Assembly (NCBI GenBank): GCA_036559705.1
Contig: DATBSP010000035.1
Location: forward strand, 1 to 36,196
Direction: 5' to 3'
Length of the DNA stretch: 36,196 nt
Source: Hyphomicrobium_A sp036559705
Lineage (GTDB): Bacteria; Pseudomonadota; Alphaproteobacteria; Rhizobiales; Hyphomicrobiaceae
The position numbers were made by a program, and so were the translations under genes. The notes beneath the pieces are model-generated. The model made no database searches and was not told where the DNA came from. It saw only the letters and a list, made by a program, of their open reading frames with translations. Below, piece after piece: positions 1-8,377 of this stretch; position 1 is the stretch's first letter, and the number at the start of each line of letters is the position of its first letter.

Positions 1-1
1 C

Positions 2-547
2 AATGCGGGTTCGCTCGCGACCTTTAACGCAGCGCAAGCGCGCGATCGCATCGAGAACCTGCCGTGGGTGTCGACGGCCACCATCAGCCGCATCTTCCCC
101 GGCTCGCTCGACGTCCGCATCACCGAGCGCCATCCCTCGGCGCTGTGGGTCAACGACGGGCGCGAGTATCTCGTCGATGGCTCGGGCCGTGTGCTTTCAG
201 CCCTGAAGAAGGGCACCAACGTCAGGCTGCCGCGCTTGTCGGGCGAAGGCGCTCCAGACGAGGCGCAGGCACTGCTCGACCTCGTCGTGCGCTTTCCGGT
301 CATCGCCGAGCGTTTCGAGATGGCCGAGCGCGTCGGCGGCCGGCGCTGGACGCTGCATTTGAAGGACCGGGTGGTCGTGCACCTCGGCGCCGATCGCGAG
401 GCCGTCGCCTTTGCCGCGCTGTCCTCGCCCGACGAACTCGGCAAGCTGCTCAATACACACGACGTCGTCATCGATTTGCGCACGCGGGGGCGCGTCACCG
501 TGCGCGCCGCTCCGCCGCGCGCATCCGCAACCGGCACACAGAGTTAG
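2..547 (+). CDS. ftsQ: Cell division protein FtsQ, 3' part only
   Basis: The frame is open from the left edge and ends at TAG 545-547, giving the last 181 residues. FtsQ is a bitopic inner-membrane divisome protein that links early and late division proteins through its periplasmic POTRA and beta domains. Seen: an ENLPWV segment followed by a run typical of the FtsQ POTRA/beta boundary (ITERHPSALW), then a hydrophilic beta-domain tail. The cytoplasmic part, membrane helix and start of the POTRA domain lie outside the window. ftsA starts 12 nt downstream, the usual ftsQ-ftsA order, so the two are probably co-transcribed. Identification rests on both the sequence and this context. Confidence 0.9.
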   Translation, partial: NAGSLATFNAAQARDRIENLPWVSTATISRIFPGSLDVRITERHPSALWVNDGREYLVDGSGRVLSALKKGTNVRLPRLSGEGAPDEAQALLDLVVRFPVIAERFEMAERVGGRRWTLHLKDRVVVHLGADREAVAFAALSSPDELGKLLNTHDVVIDLRTRGRVTVRAAPPRASATGTQS

Positions 548-559
548 TCGAGGGAAGCC

Positions 560-1837
560 ATGCTGAGCCGCGACAACACAGACAGTCGAAACTCGCAGGT
601 TGTCGGCCTGCTCGATATCGGGACGAGCAAGGTCGCCTGCATCATCGCGGCGCTCGAGGCGCCGGAGCGGCCGGGCGAGGCCCGGCGCGTACGCGTGCTG
701 GGTATCGGGCACCTGCGCTCGCGCGGGCTGAAGGCGGGCGTCATCACCGATCTCGCCGAGGCGGAGGCGACGGTACGCGCGGCCATTGCACAGGCCGAGC
801 GCACGGCACGCTTGACGCTCGAGGAAGTGTTCGTGTCGGTGTCATGCGGGCGCCTGCAATCGTCGAACTTCTCGGCTTCGGTCGACATCACCAATGGCGC
901 CGTGCGCGCCGACGACATCGACCGCCTGATGGCCGGCGGTCACGCCTTCGCCGAACGCGAAGGACGCACGCTGATACATCTCAACCGCGTCGGCTTCCGC
1001 GTCGACGGCGCCGTCGGCGGCCATGATCCACGCGGCATGGCAGCAACACGCCTTGCGGCGGATTTGCACACAGTGGCCGCAGACGAGGCCCCGGTGCGCA
1101 ACCTGATGCTGGTCGTCGAGCGTTGCTACCTCAACGTGCGGGCGCTGATTGCCACGCCCTATGCCAGCGCGCTCGCCGCGACGAGCGAGGAGGAGCGCCG
1201 CCTCGGCGTTACCTGCATCGACATTGGCGGCGGCACGGCGACGGTGGCCGCCTTTTCCGATGGTCACTTCATCCACGCCGCGACCATCCCGGTCGGCGGT
1301 CATCACATCACGTTGGATATCGCCCAGGCCTTGCAGACACCACTTGCCGAGGCTGAGCGAATCAAGACGCTATACGGCACGATGGTTGTCGCTCAATCCG
1401 ACGAGTTCGAGACCTTTTCCTACGCGCTGGCCGGCGACGAGGAAGGGGCACGCGGGCAGGCGACCAAGGCGCAACTGGCTGGGATCATTCGTCCGCGTGT
1501 GGCGGGCATCCTCGCCATGGTGCGCGAACGGTTGGACAAGGCAGGCGTTACGGCCTTCGCCGGTGAGCGTGTCGTTCTGACGGGCGGCGCCAGCGGTCTT
1601 GTCGGGCTCGGCGAGTTCGCCGCCAACACGCTCGGCCGTCCGGTGCGCGTATCGGCGCCGCAGCCATCGGCAGGGCTGCCGCAAAGCGTCTGCAGTCCAG
1701 CGTTTTCGACCGTCGCCGGGTTGCTATCGGTCGCTGCGTCGGGAAGCGGCGAGGTTTCGGGAGTGCGCGACCGCGAGGCGCTCGCGGGGGGATACTTCGA
1801 GCGCGTCGGGGAGTGGTTGAAGACTGGCTTTGCATAA
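560..1837 (+). CDS. ftsA: Cell division protein FtsA (actin-like FtsZ membrane anchor)
   Basis: 425 residues, usual length for FtsA. It is an actin-fold ATPase that polymerises at the membrane, tethers FtsZ and recruits later divisome proteins. Seen: the N-terminal phosphate-1 motif LLDIGTSKVACI (about residues 17-28), a second phosphate motif CIDIGGGTATVAAFS (about 218-232), a VLTGGASGL adenosine motif near residue 340, and a C-terminal amphipathic stretch YFERVGEWLKTGF that fits the membrane-targeting helix. The ATG at 560 has an AGGGAAG ribosome site just upstream. It sits 12 nt after ftsQ and 80 nt before ftsZ. Confidence 0.97.
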   Translation: MLSRDNTDSRNSQVVGLLDIGTSKVACIIAALEAPERPGEARRVRVLGIGHLRSRGLKAGVITDLAEAEATVRAAIAQAERTARLTLEEVFVSVSCGRLQSSNFSASVDITNGAVRADDIDRLMAGGHAFAEREGRTLIHLNRVGFRVDGAVGGHDPRGMAATRLAADLHTVAADEAPVRNLMLVVERCYLNVRALIATPYASALAATSEEERRLGVTCIDIGGGTATVAAFSDGHFIHAATIPVGGHHITLDIAQALQTPLAEAERIKTLYGTMVVAQSDEFETFSYALAGDEEGARGQATKAQLAGIIRPRVAGILAMVRERLDKAGVTAFAGERVVLTGGASGLVGLGEFAANTLGRPVRVSAPQPSAGLPQSVCSPAFSTVAGLLSVAASGSGEVSGVRDREALAGGYFERVGEWLKTGFA

Positions 1838-1917
1838 GACGACGGCGCACAAAACCGCAAGTAGGGTCGAAGCCCGCCGGGCTCGATCGAGGTGCATCAG
1901 GGGAGCGCGCGAACGCG

Positions 1918-3585
1918 ATGAGCATCAAGCTGCAGCTTCCAAAGCTTACTGACCTCAAACCGCGCATCAACGTCATCGGCGTCGGCGGCGCCGGTTGCAA
2001 CGCCATCAACAACATGATCTCCGCCGGCCTTGTCGGCGTCGAGTTCGTGGTCGCCAACACCGACGCACAGGCGCTCGCCACATCGAGCGCGGAGCACCGA
2101 CTGCAGCTCGGCGTCAACTTGACCGAGGGTCTCGGCGCCGGCTCCAAGCCGGAGATCGGCGAAGCCGCTGCAGAGGAGGCGATCGAGGAAATCCGCTCGC
2201 AGATCGCCGGCTCGCACATGGTCTTTATCGCCGCCGGCATGGGCGGCGGCACGGGTACGGGCGCTGCGGCGGTGATCGCGCGTGCCGCCAAAGAGCTCGG
2301 CATCCTCGTCGTCGGCATCGTCACGAAGCCGTTCCATTTCGAAGGCGCCCGGCGCATGCGCATCGCGGAAGTCGGCATCGCCGAGATCCGCAAGCACGTC
2401 GATACGCTGATCGTTATCCCGAACCAGAACCTGTTCCGGGTGGCGAACGAGAAGACGACGTTCGCCGAGGCTTTCGTGCTCGCCGATCAGGTGCTGTACT
2501 CGGGCGTTGCCTGCATCGTCGACCTGATCATCAAGGAAGGCCTTATCAACCTCGATTTCGCCGACGTGCGCACTGTCATGAGCGGCATGGGCTCGGCGGT
2601 CATGGGCACTGGCGAAGCTTCCGGCGAGGGCCGCGCGTCGATCGCGGCGGAAGAAGCTATCGCCAACCCGCTGCTCGACGATGTCTCGCTGAAAGGCGCC
2701 AAAGGGCTGCTTCTTTCCATCACGGGTGGCCGCGACCTGACACTCTACGAAGTGGACGAGGCCGCGAGCCGCGTGCGCCAGGAGGTCGACCCGGAAGCCA
2801 ACATCATCGTCGGCGCAACATTCGACGAAACGCTCGGCGACCGCGTGCGCGTGTCGATCGTTGCTTCGGGCATGGCCCGTCTGAGCGAGCAGGAACAGGC
2901 GCCGCCGCCGGTCGATCCTCGCCAGCGTTCGATGCGCCCGCCGGCCGCCCCTCCGATCCAATCGCGGCGTCCCGAAATGCAGCGCGGCTTTCCGCATCCG
3001 CAGCAGCATGCCGCCGCCGACGACATGCAGCGCCGCTTGAGCGACGCGATCGGCGTGAGCAGCGAAGAAGGCCCACGCGAAGCGCACGCGCCACAACAGC
3101 GCGAGACGTGGCGCGCGCCCGGCAACGTCGTCATCGAGGAAGGCTTCTCGCACCTGACGTGGACGCCGCCCAACGCCGCGCGCGCACCGGCGCACGAGTC
3201 GAACGGCAAGGCGCCCGAGCAGTTCATTCCCGCTCCGCCGGCCGACCTGCGTCGCGGCGCGCGCCGCATGCCGGACGTCGAGGACTTCCCGCCGGTCGCG
3301 CAGCGCGAGTACCGCGCCAAGGCCGGTTACGCTCCGCAAGGTGGGTCGCCGCCGCAGGCTGCCAGCGAAGAGGCGCCGCGCCGCGGAATCCTCCAACGCA
3401 TCATGGGTCGCGGCCGCCGCGAGGAGATGTACGATCCGCCGACGAGCAACGCCGCTCCCGATCCGCGGCGTATATCAAACTCGTCGTCCGACGATTGGTG
3501 GGCGGCTGACCGTGATTCGCAGGCGCAAGACGAATCTGGCGATAGAATGTCACTGCCGGAGTTCTTCAATCGTCAGCGCAAGTAG
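1918..3585 (+). CDS. ftsZ: Cell division GTPase FtsZ
   Basis: 555 residues from ATG 1918, chosen because AGGGGAG lies 12 nt upstream and the product begins MSIKLQLPKL as in rhizobial FtsZ; the frame is open further upstream but that part runs into ftsA. FtsZ is the tubulin-like GTPase that forms the Z-ring. Seen: GVGGAGCNA (21-29), the GGGTGTG signature (109-115), the tubulin T7-like NLDFADVRTVM segment, and the conserved ANPLLDD. After about residue 320 comes a proline-, glutamine- and arginine-rich linker of roughly 220 residues, longer than in E. coli but common in alphaproteobacteria. The C-terminal peptide is SLPEFFNRQRK, which would contact FtsA. Confidence 0.98.
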   Translation: MSIKLQLPKLTDLKPRINVIGVGGAGCNAINNMISAGLVGVEFVVANTDAQALATSSAEHRLQLGVNLTEGLGAGSKPEIGEAAAEEAIEEIRSQIAGSHMVFIAAGMGGGTGTGAAAVIARAAKELGILVVGIVTKPFHFEGARRMRIAEVGIAEIRKHVDTLIVIPNQNLFRVANEKTTFAEAFVLADQVLYSGVACIVDLIIKEGLINLDFADVRTVMSGMGSAVMGTGEASGEGRASIAAEEAIANPLLDDVSLKGAKGLLLSITGGRDLTLYEVDEAASRVRQEVDPEANIIVGATFDETLGDRVRVSIVASGMARLSEQEQAPPPVDPRQRSMRPPAAPPIQSRRPEMQRGFPHPQQHAAADDMQRRLSDAIGVSSEEGPREAHAPQQRETWRAPGNVVIEEGFSHLTWTPPNAARAPAHESNGKAPEQFIPAPPADLRRGARRMPDVEDFPPVAQREYRAKAGYAPQGGSPPQAASEEAPRRGILQRIMGRGRREEMYDPPTSNAAPDPRRISNSSSDDWWAADRDSQAQDESGDRMSLPEFFNRQRK

Positions 3586-3869
3586 CTTCGCGCTACACAA
3601 AAAGCGCCAGAACACGTGAGAATCCGCGTGTTCCCCCGCGGTAACACATCGTAAGAAACCGTGATTTGGCGCCGCCACCAGGCTCAGCGTATCGTTCGAT
3701 CGTTAACGACGGTGTTTGCTAAGTCCCTGCACTACAAAGGGCGCAGCTCGAAACGACGCCCATAAAAGTTAACGCAGATCGCAATTTGGGACGCGAACAT
3801 TGTTGGGGGTGGGTGGTCGCCGGGGCACACTGGTGGCTTTCCCGACAGGGCATCGAGGGACGGGCGCAT
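3586..3869. promoter_or_regulatory. ftsZ-lpxC intergenic region with two TTAAC half-sites
   Basis: 284 nt without a gene. Seen: GTTAAC twice (TTAAC at 3703-3707 and 3769-3773) and an inverted repeat GAACACG/CGTGTTC at 3610-3616 and 3627-3633 with no T-run after it on the plus strand. TTAA(N7)TTAA is the CtrA box in alphaproteobacteria; here only isolated half-sites are present, so CtrA control of lpxC is a guess. The region probably carries the lpxC promoter. Confidence 0.3.
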
Positions 3870-4805
3870 ATGTCGAATCGATTTATCGGCGCGCGACAAA
3901 CTACGATTGCGCGCGAAATCGAGGTGACAGGGACGGGGGTCCACAGCGGAGCGCCAGTTTCGGTTATTCTGCATCCTGCAGCAGCCGACACTGGGCTCCG
4001 TTTTCTTGTCACCAAGCGCGGCCGCGTGGTCGCAGAAATCCCAGCCAGCGTCGAGCACGTCAAGAACTTGACGCTGTGTACCGTGATCGGCAACGACGCC
4101 GGCATCACGGTCTCAACGGTCGAGCATCTTCTGGCCGCCCTGCGCGGTCTTGCTGTCGACAACTGCATCGTTGAAATCGACAGCAAGGAAGTGCCGATCA
4201 TGGACGGGAGCTCGGCTCCCTTCGTCGAGCTGATCGACGAAATCGGCATCCGCGAGCTTACGGCCCCGCGCCGCTACATCAAGGTGCTGAAGCCCATCAA
4301 GGTCCAGGAAGGCGAGAGCTGGGGCGAGCTTGTTCCCCACGCCGGTTTCCACCTCGACGTCGAGATCGACTTCCCGACGCCGCTGATCGGCAAGCAGCGC
4401 CTTTCCTTCGAAATGAGCCCCGGCGTCTTCCGCGACGAGATCTCCCGGGCCCGCACCTTCGGCTTCATGAGCGACGTCGAGAGACTTTGGAAAGCCGGCC
4501 TCGCGCTCGGTGCCAACCTCAACAACACCATCGCCATCGGCGAGAACAAGATCATGAACCGCGAAGGCCTGCGTTATCCGCAGGAGTTCGTGCGCCACAA
4601 GATCCTCGACGCCGTGGGCGATCTTGCGCTGGCCGGCAAGCCGTTGCTCGCCGCCTACCGCTCGGTGAAGGGTGGCCATCGCCTCAACTCGCTGGTGGTG
4701 CAGGCGTTGCTCGCCGATCAGGAGGCCTGGACCATCGCTCAGGCACCGCGCGTGCGCGAGGCCAAGCCGGTCGACATGGGCTTTGCCATCGCCGCCGGGG
4801 AGTAA
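3870..4805 (+). CDS. lpxC: UDP-3-O-acyl-N-acetylglucosamine deacetylase LpxC
   Basis: 311 residues from ATG 3870, matching the family length; the frame stays open upstream to 3786 but those codons look non-coding, and GAGGGACGGG lies before 3870. LpxC is the zinc deacetylase that commits UDP-acyl-GlcNAc to lipid A synthesis in the cytoplasm. Seen: the ligand histidine in STVEHLLAAL (H86), the second zinc pair in VRHKILDAVGD (H243, D247), the catalytic histidine in KGGH (H270), and the general-base glutamate E85. Position directly after ftsZ is the classical arrangement. Confidence 0.98.
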   Translation: MSNRFIGARQTTIAREIEVTGTGVHSGAPVSVILHPAAADTGLRFLVTKRGRVVAEIPASVEHVKNLTLCTVIGNDAGITVSTVEHLLAALRGLAVDNCIVEIDSKEVPIMDGSSAPFVELIDEIGIRELTAPRRYIKVLKPIKVQEGESWGELVPHAGFHLDVEIDFPTPLIGKQRLSFEMSPGVFRDEISRARTFGFMSDVERLWKAGLALGANLNNTIAIGENKIMNREGLRYPQEFVRHKILDAVGDLALAGKPLLAAYRSVKGGHRLNSLVVQALLADQEAWTIAQAPRVREAKPVDMGFAIAAGE

Positions 4806-4833
4806 TCCGGCCAATGTTCTACGCTTCGAATGC

Positions 4834-4864
4834 GCGCGGCCCTTGATGGCCGCGTTGCAGTTTT
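4834..4864 (+). terminator. Possible intrinsic terminator after lpxC
   Basis: A 7-bp GC stem CGCGGCC/GGCCGCG (4835-4841 with 4848-4854), loop CTTGAT, followed by TTGCAGTTTTA. The stem is strong but the T-tract is interrupted, so termination may be partial. It sits 29 nt after the lpxC stop. Confidence 0.45.
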
Positions 4865-5056
4865 AGGGCCCTCCGCGGACCATCTCCCGTGGCCGAAAAG
4901 CCTCTGGTGCCAGTCCTATAACAACCATAATCAGCGCCTAGCCGAAGAGGTGGTGCAGGAGCGAGGTGCCGCCGTATCGCGGGACTCGCTCGACGTGCTA
5001 GGGGTGGAGGGACGCTTGGGCTCGCGGGGCCACGATCGTCCAACGAAAGCAGGCGC

Positions 5057-6034
5057 ATGCCGCAGGTGGGGAAACTCGTTTCTGGCTTGAGTGTGTGGCA
5101 GGCCCTGAGGGGCTTGGCGCTGCTCGCCGTGGCCGCCACGCTGGCCGGTTGCGCCGGCGGTGAAGCTGCCCGCGCCCTCAACCCCGATCCGCCCAGCAAG
5201 ATGTTCGCCGACGCCGACGCCCTACAGTCGAGGGGCAAGTTCGAGGAGGCGGCCAAGAAATTCGAGGACGTCGACCGCGAGCACCCATACTCGCCGGAGG
5301 CACGCCGCGCCATCGTCATGGCCGCCTACGCCTACTACAAGGCCGGCAAGCTGCCGGAGGCGATTGCCTCGGCCGAGCGCTATACGACGATGCATCCCGG
5401 CACCAAGGAAGCGCCGCTCGCCCACCACATCATTGCCGAGTCCTACTTCGAGCAGATGAAGCTTCCTGATCGGGACCAGGACGCCACGCGTAAGGCTTTG
5501 GCCCAGCTGCGGACGCTGAAGACGCGCTATCCAGATAGCTCGTACGCACAGAAGGCCGACAACAAGATCCGCCTGTGCGAGGACACCCTTGCGGCACAGG
5601 AGATGAACGTTGGCCGCTACTACATGGACAAGGGCAACCAGATTGCCGCCATCAACCGCTTCAGAACCGTCGTCACCGAGTATCAGACGACGGCGCACGT
5701 CGAAGAGGCGCTGTACCGCTTGACGGCCGCCTACCTTTCGCTGGGCATCGCACCGGAAGCGCAGAATGCCGCCGCCGTGCTGGGTCACAACTTCCCCAAC
5801 TCGTCCTGGTACAAGGAATCCTACGCGCTGCTGCAGAAGCAGGGTCTAATGCCGCAGGTCAGCCAGGGCTCGTGGATGACGGACGTCCTCAAGGCCCCCG
5901 CCAAGGAGCCGGCAGCGCCGCCTGCGGCCAAGCCTGCGCCGACACCCGATTGGACGCCGGCAACGGTCAAGGAGGTTCCGAAGGCGCCTCCAGGCCCGCC
6001 GCCGCCCCTGTCGCTGGGCGGCCCACAGTCCTAA
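5057..6034 (+). CDS. bamD: Outer-membrane assembly lipoprotein BamD (ComL)
   Basis: 325 residues. BamD is the essential lipoprotein of the BAM complex that inserts beta-barrel proteins into the outer membrane. Seen: a signal peptide with lipobox LAGC (lipidated Cys32); then TPR-type helical repeats from about residue 45 to 270 (ADALQSRGKFEEAAKKFEDV, AAYAYYKAGKLPEAIASAER, YMDKGNQIAAINRF and others); then a proline/alanine-rich tail of about 40 residues. The ATG at 5057 has only a weak ribosome site (AGCAGG); a GTG at codon 13 is a possible alternative that would keep the signal peptide. ligA follows 139 nt downstream; recN, often between them, is absent. Confidence 0.93.
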   Translation: MPQVGKLVSGLSVWQALRGLALLAVAATLAGCAGGEAARALNPDPPSKMFADADALQSRGKFEEAAKKFEDVDREHPYSPEARRAIVMAAYAYYKAGKLPEAIASAERYTTMHPGTKEAPLAHHIIAESYFEQMKLPDRDQDATRKALAQLRTLKTRYPDSSYAQKADNKIRLCEDTLAAQEMNVGRYYMDKGNQIAAINRFRTVVTEYQTTAHVEEALYRLTAAYLSLGIAPEAQNAAAVLGHNFPNSSWYKESYALLQKQGLMPQVSQGSWMTDVLKAPAKEPAAPPAAKPAPTPDWTPATVKEVPKAPPGPPPPLSLGGPQS

Positions 6035-6173
6035 TCCGACCAGTTGCCGCGATGTCGCCGCGCATTTCCTGATATGTGCGCCGGTTCGCGGCCCGGTTTT
6101 CGCATCCCGCCGGTTCCGGTATTGGTGGCCACCGAGGTCGCACGCCTCGCCAGGCGGCCAGCGTGGAGCGCCG

Positions 6174-8306
6174 ATGAGCGATAATGACTTAAGCACCGCC
6201 CCCGTCGAGGCACTGAAGCGGGCCGATGCCGAGGCCGAACTTCGCCGCCTCGCGGCGCTCATCCGCCACCATGATGAGCTCTATCACCGCCAGGACGCGC
6301 CGGAGATCTCCGACGCCGAGTACGACGCATTGCGCCGGCGCAACGCGGCGATAGAAGAACGCTTCCCCAAGCTCGTGCGCCCCGACAGTCCCTCGAAACG
6401 CGTCGGCGCGGCCCCGGCCGAAGGCTTCGGCAAGATCAAGCACCGCGTGCCGATGCTGTCGCTGGGTAATGCCTTCGACGCCGAGGACGTGGCGGACTTC
6501 GTTGAACGCGTGCACCGCTTTTTGAAGCTCGACGCCGATGCGCCGCTCGCCTTCACCGCCGAGCCGAAAATCGACGGGCTGTCGATCTCGCTGCGCTACA
6601 AGGATGGCGCGCTCACCGAGGCGGCGACACGCGGCGACGGCATGGAAGGCGAGAATGTCACCAAGAACGTGATGACCATCGCCGCGATCCCGCACAAGTT
6701 GAAGGGCCGCAACGCCCCCGAGCTGATCGACGTGCGCGGCGAGATTTACATGGCACATGCCGACTTCGGGCGTCTCAACAAGGAGCAGGAGGCGAGTGGA
6801 GGCAAGGTGTTCGCCAACCCGCGCAATGCCGCGGCCGGCTCGCTGCGCCAGCTCGATGCCTCGATTACCGCGTCGCGGCCGCTCCGCTTCTTTGCCTATG
6901 CCTGGGGCGAGGTTTCCAAGCTGCCGGCCGACACTCAGTCGAGCGTTTACGCCGCGTTCGCCAAGTGGGGCCTGCCGGTCAACCCACAAACGCGCGTGTG
7001 CACCGGCACCGCCGAGCTGCTCGCCTACTACGAGCAGCTGGCCGAGGAGCGCGCTAAGCTCCCCTATGACATCGACGGCGTCGTCTACAAGGTGAACCGG
7101 CTCGATCTGCAGGAACGCCTGGGCTTCGTCTCGCGTTCGCCGCGCTGGGCCATCGCCCACAAGTTTCCCGCCCAGCAGGCGATGACTATTTTGAACGGCA
7201 TCGACATTCAGGTCGGGCGCACCGGCGCGCTGACCCCCGTCGCCCGGCTGGAGCCGGTCACCGTCGGCGGCGTCGTCGTCACCAACGCCACGTTGCACAA
7301 CGAGGACGAGATCAAGCGCAAGGACGTGCGCATCGGCGACACGGTGATCGTGCAGCGCGCCGGCGACGTTATTCCGCAGATCGTCGGTATCGTGCCCAAT
7401 AAGCGGGCGAAGGGTGCTAAGGCGTATGTCTTTCCGCAGGTTTGCCCATACTGCGGCAGTCACGCCGTGCGCGAGGTGGACGAGAAGACTGGCAAGGTCG
7501 ACGTCGTGCGTCGCTGCACCGGCGGCCTCATCTGCCCGGCGCAGCGCGTCGAGCGGCTGAAGCACTTCGCGTCGCGCAACGCCTTCGACATCGAAGGCAT
7601 TGGCGAGAAGAACATCCAGGCGTTCTACGACGATGGGCTGATCCAATCGCCGGAGGATATCTTCACCCTCGCCGCGCGCGACGCACGCTCCGTCAAGAAG
7701 CTGGAGGAACGCGAGGGCTGGGGGCCGCAATCGGCGACCAAGCTGTTCAACGCCATCGCGGCGCGGCGCAACATCGCGCTCGACCGCTTCATCTTCGCCC
7801 TCGGCATCCGCCATGTCGGGGAGACGACCGCCAAGCTGCTGGCGCGGTTCTATGGCTCCATCGAGCACTTTCGCGACGCGATGATCGAAGCGTCTACGGG
7901 CAAGGACAGCGAGGCGTTCAAGGAGCTCGACAACATCGAGGGCATCGGCGAGGTGGTAGCCGAGGCAATTGCTGACTTTTTCGGCGAGCCGCACAATGTG
8001 CGCGTCGTCGACCATCTTCTACAGGAAGTGTCCCCACAGCCACTTGAGGCGGTCGATTCGACGTCGGCGGTGGCGGGAAAAACCGTTGTTTTCACCGGAA
8101 CGCTCGTCGTACTGACGCGGGGCGAGGCCAAGGCCCAGGCAGAGCGGTTGGGCGCCAAAGTCGCAGGCTCGGTGTCGAAAAAGACCGACTACGTGGTTGC
8201 CGGCGCGGATGCGGGCTCCAAGCTCGGCAAAGCGCGGGAGCTGGGCGTCACTGTGCTCGACGAGCAGCAATGGCTGCGGTTGACCGGGGCGGCTGATCGC
8301 GGCTAG
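6174..8306 (+). CDS. ligA: NAD-dependent DNA ligase LigA
   Basis: 710 residues, full length for the family. LigA seals nicks during replication and repair using NAD. Seen: an Ia domain with HDELYHRQDAPEISDAEYD; the adenylation motif EPKIDG with nucleophile Lys132; the NTase core up to about residue 320; an OB-fold; a four-cysteine zinc finger (CPYC then C and C, about 424-455); helix-hairpin-helix repeats (IEGIG near residue 470, LDNIEGIGEVVAEAI near 590); and a C-terminal BRCT domain (about 630-705, TVVFTGTL). The ATG at 6174 follows GTGGAGCGCCG. Confidence 0.98.
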   Translation: MSDNDLSTAPVEALKRADAEAELRRLAALIRHHDELYHRQDAPEISDAEYDALRRRNAAIEERFPKLVRPDSPSKRVGAAPAEGFGKIKHRVPMLSLGNAFDAEDVADFVERVHRFLKLDADAPLAFTAEPKIDGLSISLRYKDGALTEAATRGDGMEGENVTKNVMTIAAIPHKLKGRNAPELIDVRGEIYMAHADFGRLNKEQEASGGKVFANPRNAAAGSLRQLDASITASRPLRFFAYAWGEVSKLPADTQSSVYAAFAKWGLPVNPQTRVCTGTAELLAYYEQLAEERAKLPYDIDGVVYKVNRLDLQERLGFVSRSPRWAIAHKFPAQQAMTILNGIDIQVGRTGALTPVARLEPVTVGGVVVTNATLHNEDEIKRKDVRIGDTVIVQRAGDVIPQIVGIVPNKRAKGAKAYVFPQVCPYCGSHAVREVDEKTGKVDVVRRCTGGLICPAQRVERLKHFASRNAFDIEGIGEKNIQAFYDDGLIQSPEDIFTLAARDARSVKKLEEREGWGPQSATKLFNAIAARRNIALDRFIFALGIRHVGETTAKLLARFYGSIEHFRDAMIEASTGKDSEAFKELDNIEGIGEVVAEAIADFFGEPHNVRVVDHLLQEVSPQPLEAVDSTSAVAGKTVVFTGTLVVLTRGEAKAQAERLGAKVAGSVSKKTDYVVAGADAGSKLGKARELGVTVLDEQQWLRLTGAADRG

Positions 8307-8377
8307 GTGCCTACCTGGACATGCTGCGCCGAATCCCTAAGTACCCGGGGACGCCGCGCCAATAAGACGGAGGGACA

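Noticed and set aside
1813..1917. Extended start of ftsZ overlapping ftsA
   Set aside because: The extra 35 codons do not resemble FtsZ, and ATG 1918 has its own ribosome site and the family N-terminus.
3582..3596. Hairpin GTAGC/GCTAC at the ftsZ stop codon as terminator
   Set aside because: Only 5 bp, overlaps the stop codon and is not followed by a T-run.
6189..8015. 608-codon open frame antisense to ligA, and similar long antisense frames over addA, chvG, prmA/DUF3754 and ahcY (for example 30029-31570 plus)
   Set aside because: They mirror the codon structure of strong real genes in high-GC DNA, show no domain, and have unnatural composition (Arg/Ala/His/Asp-rich).
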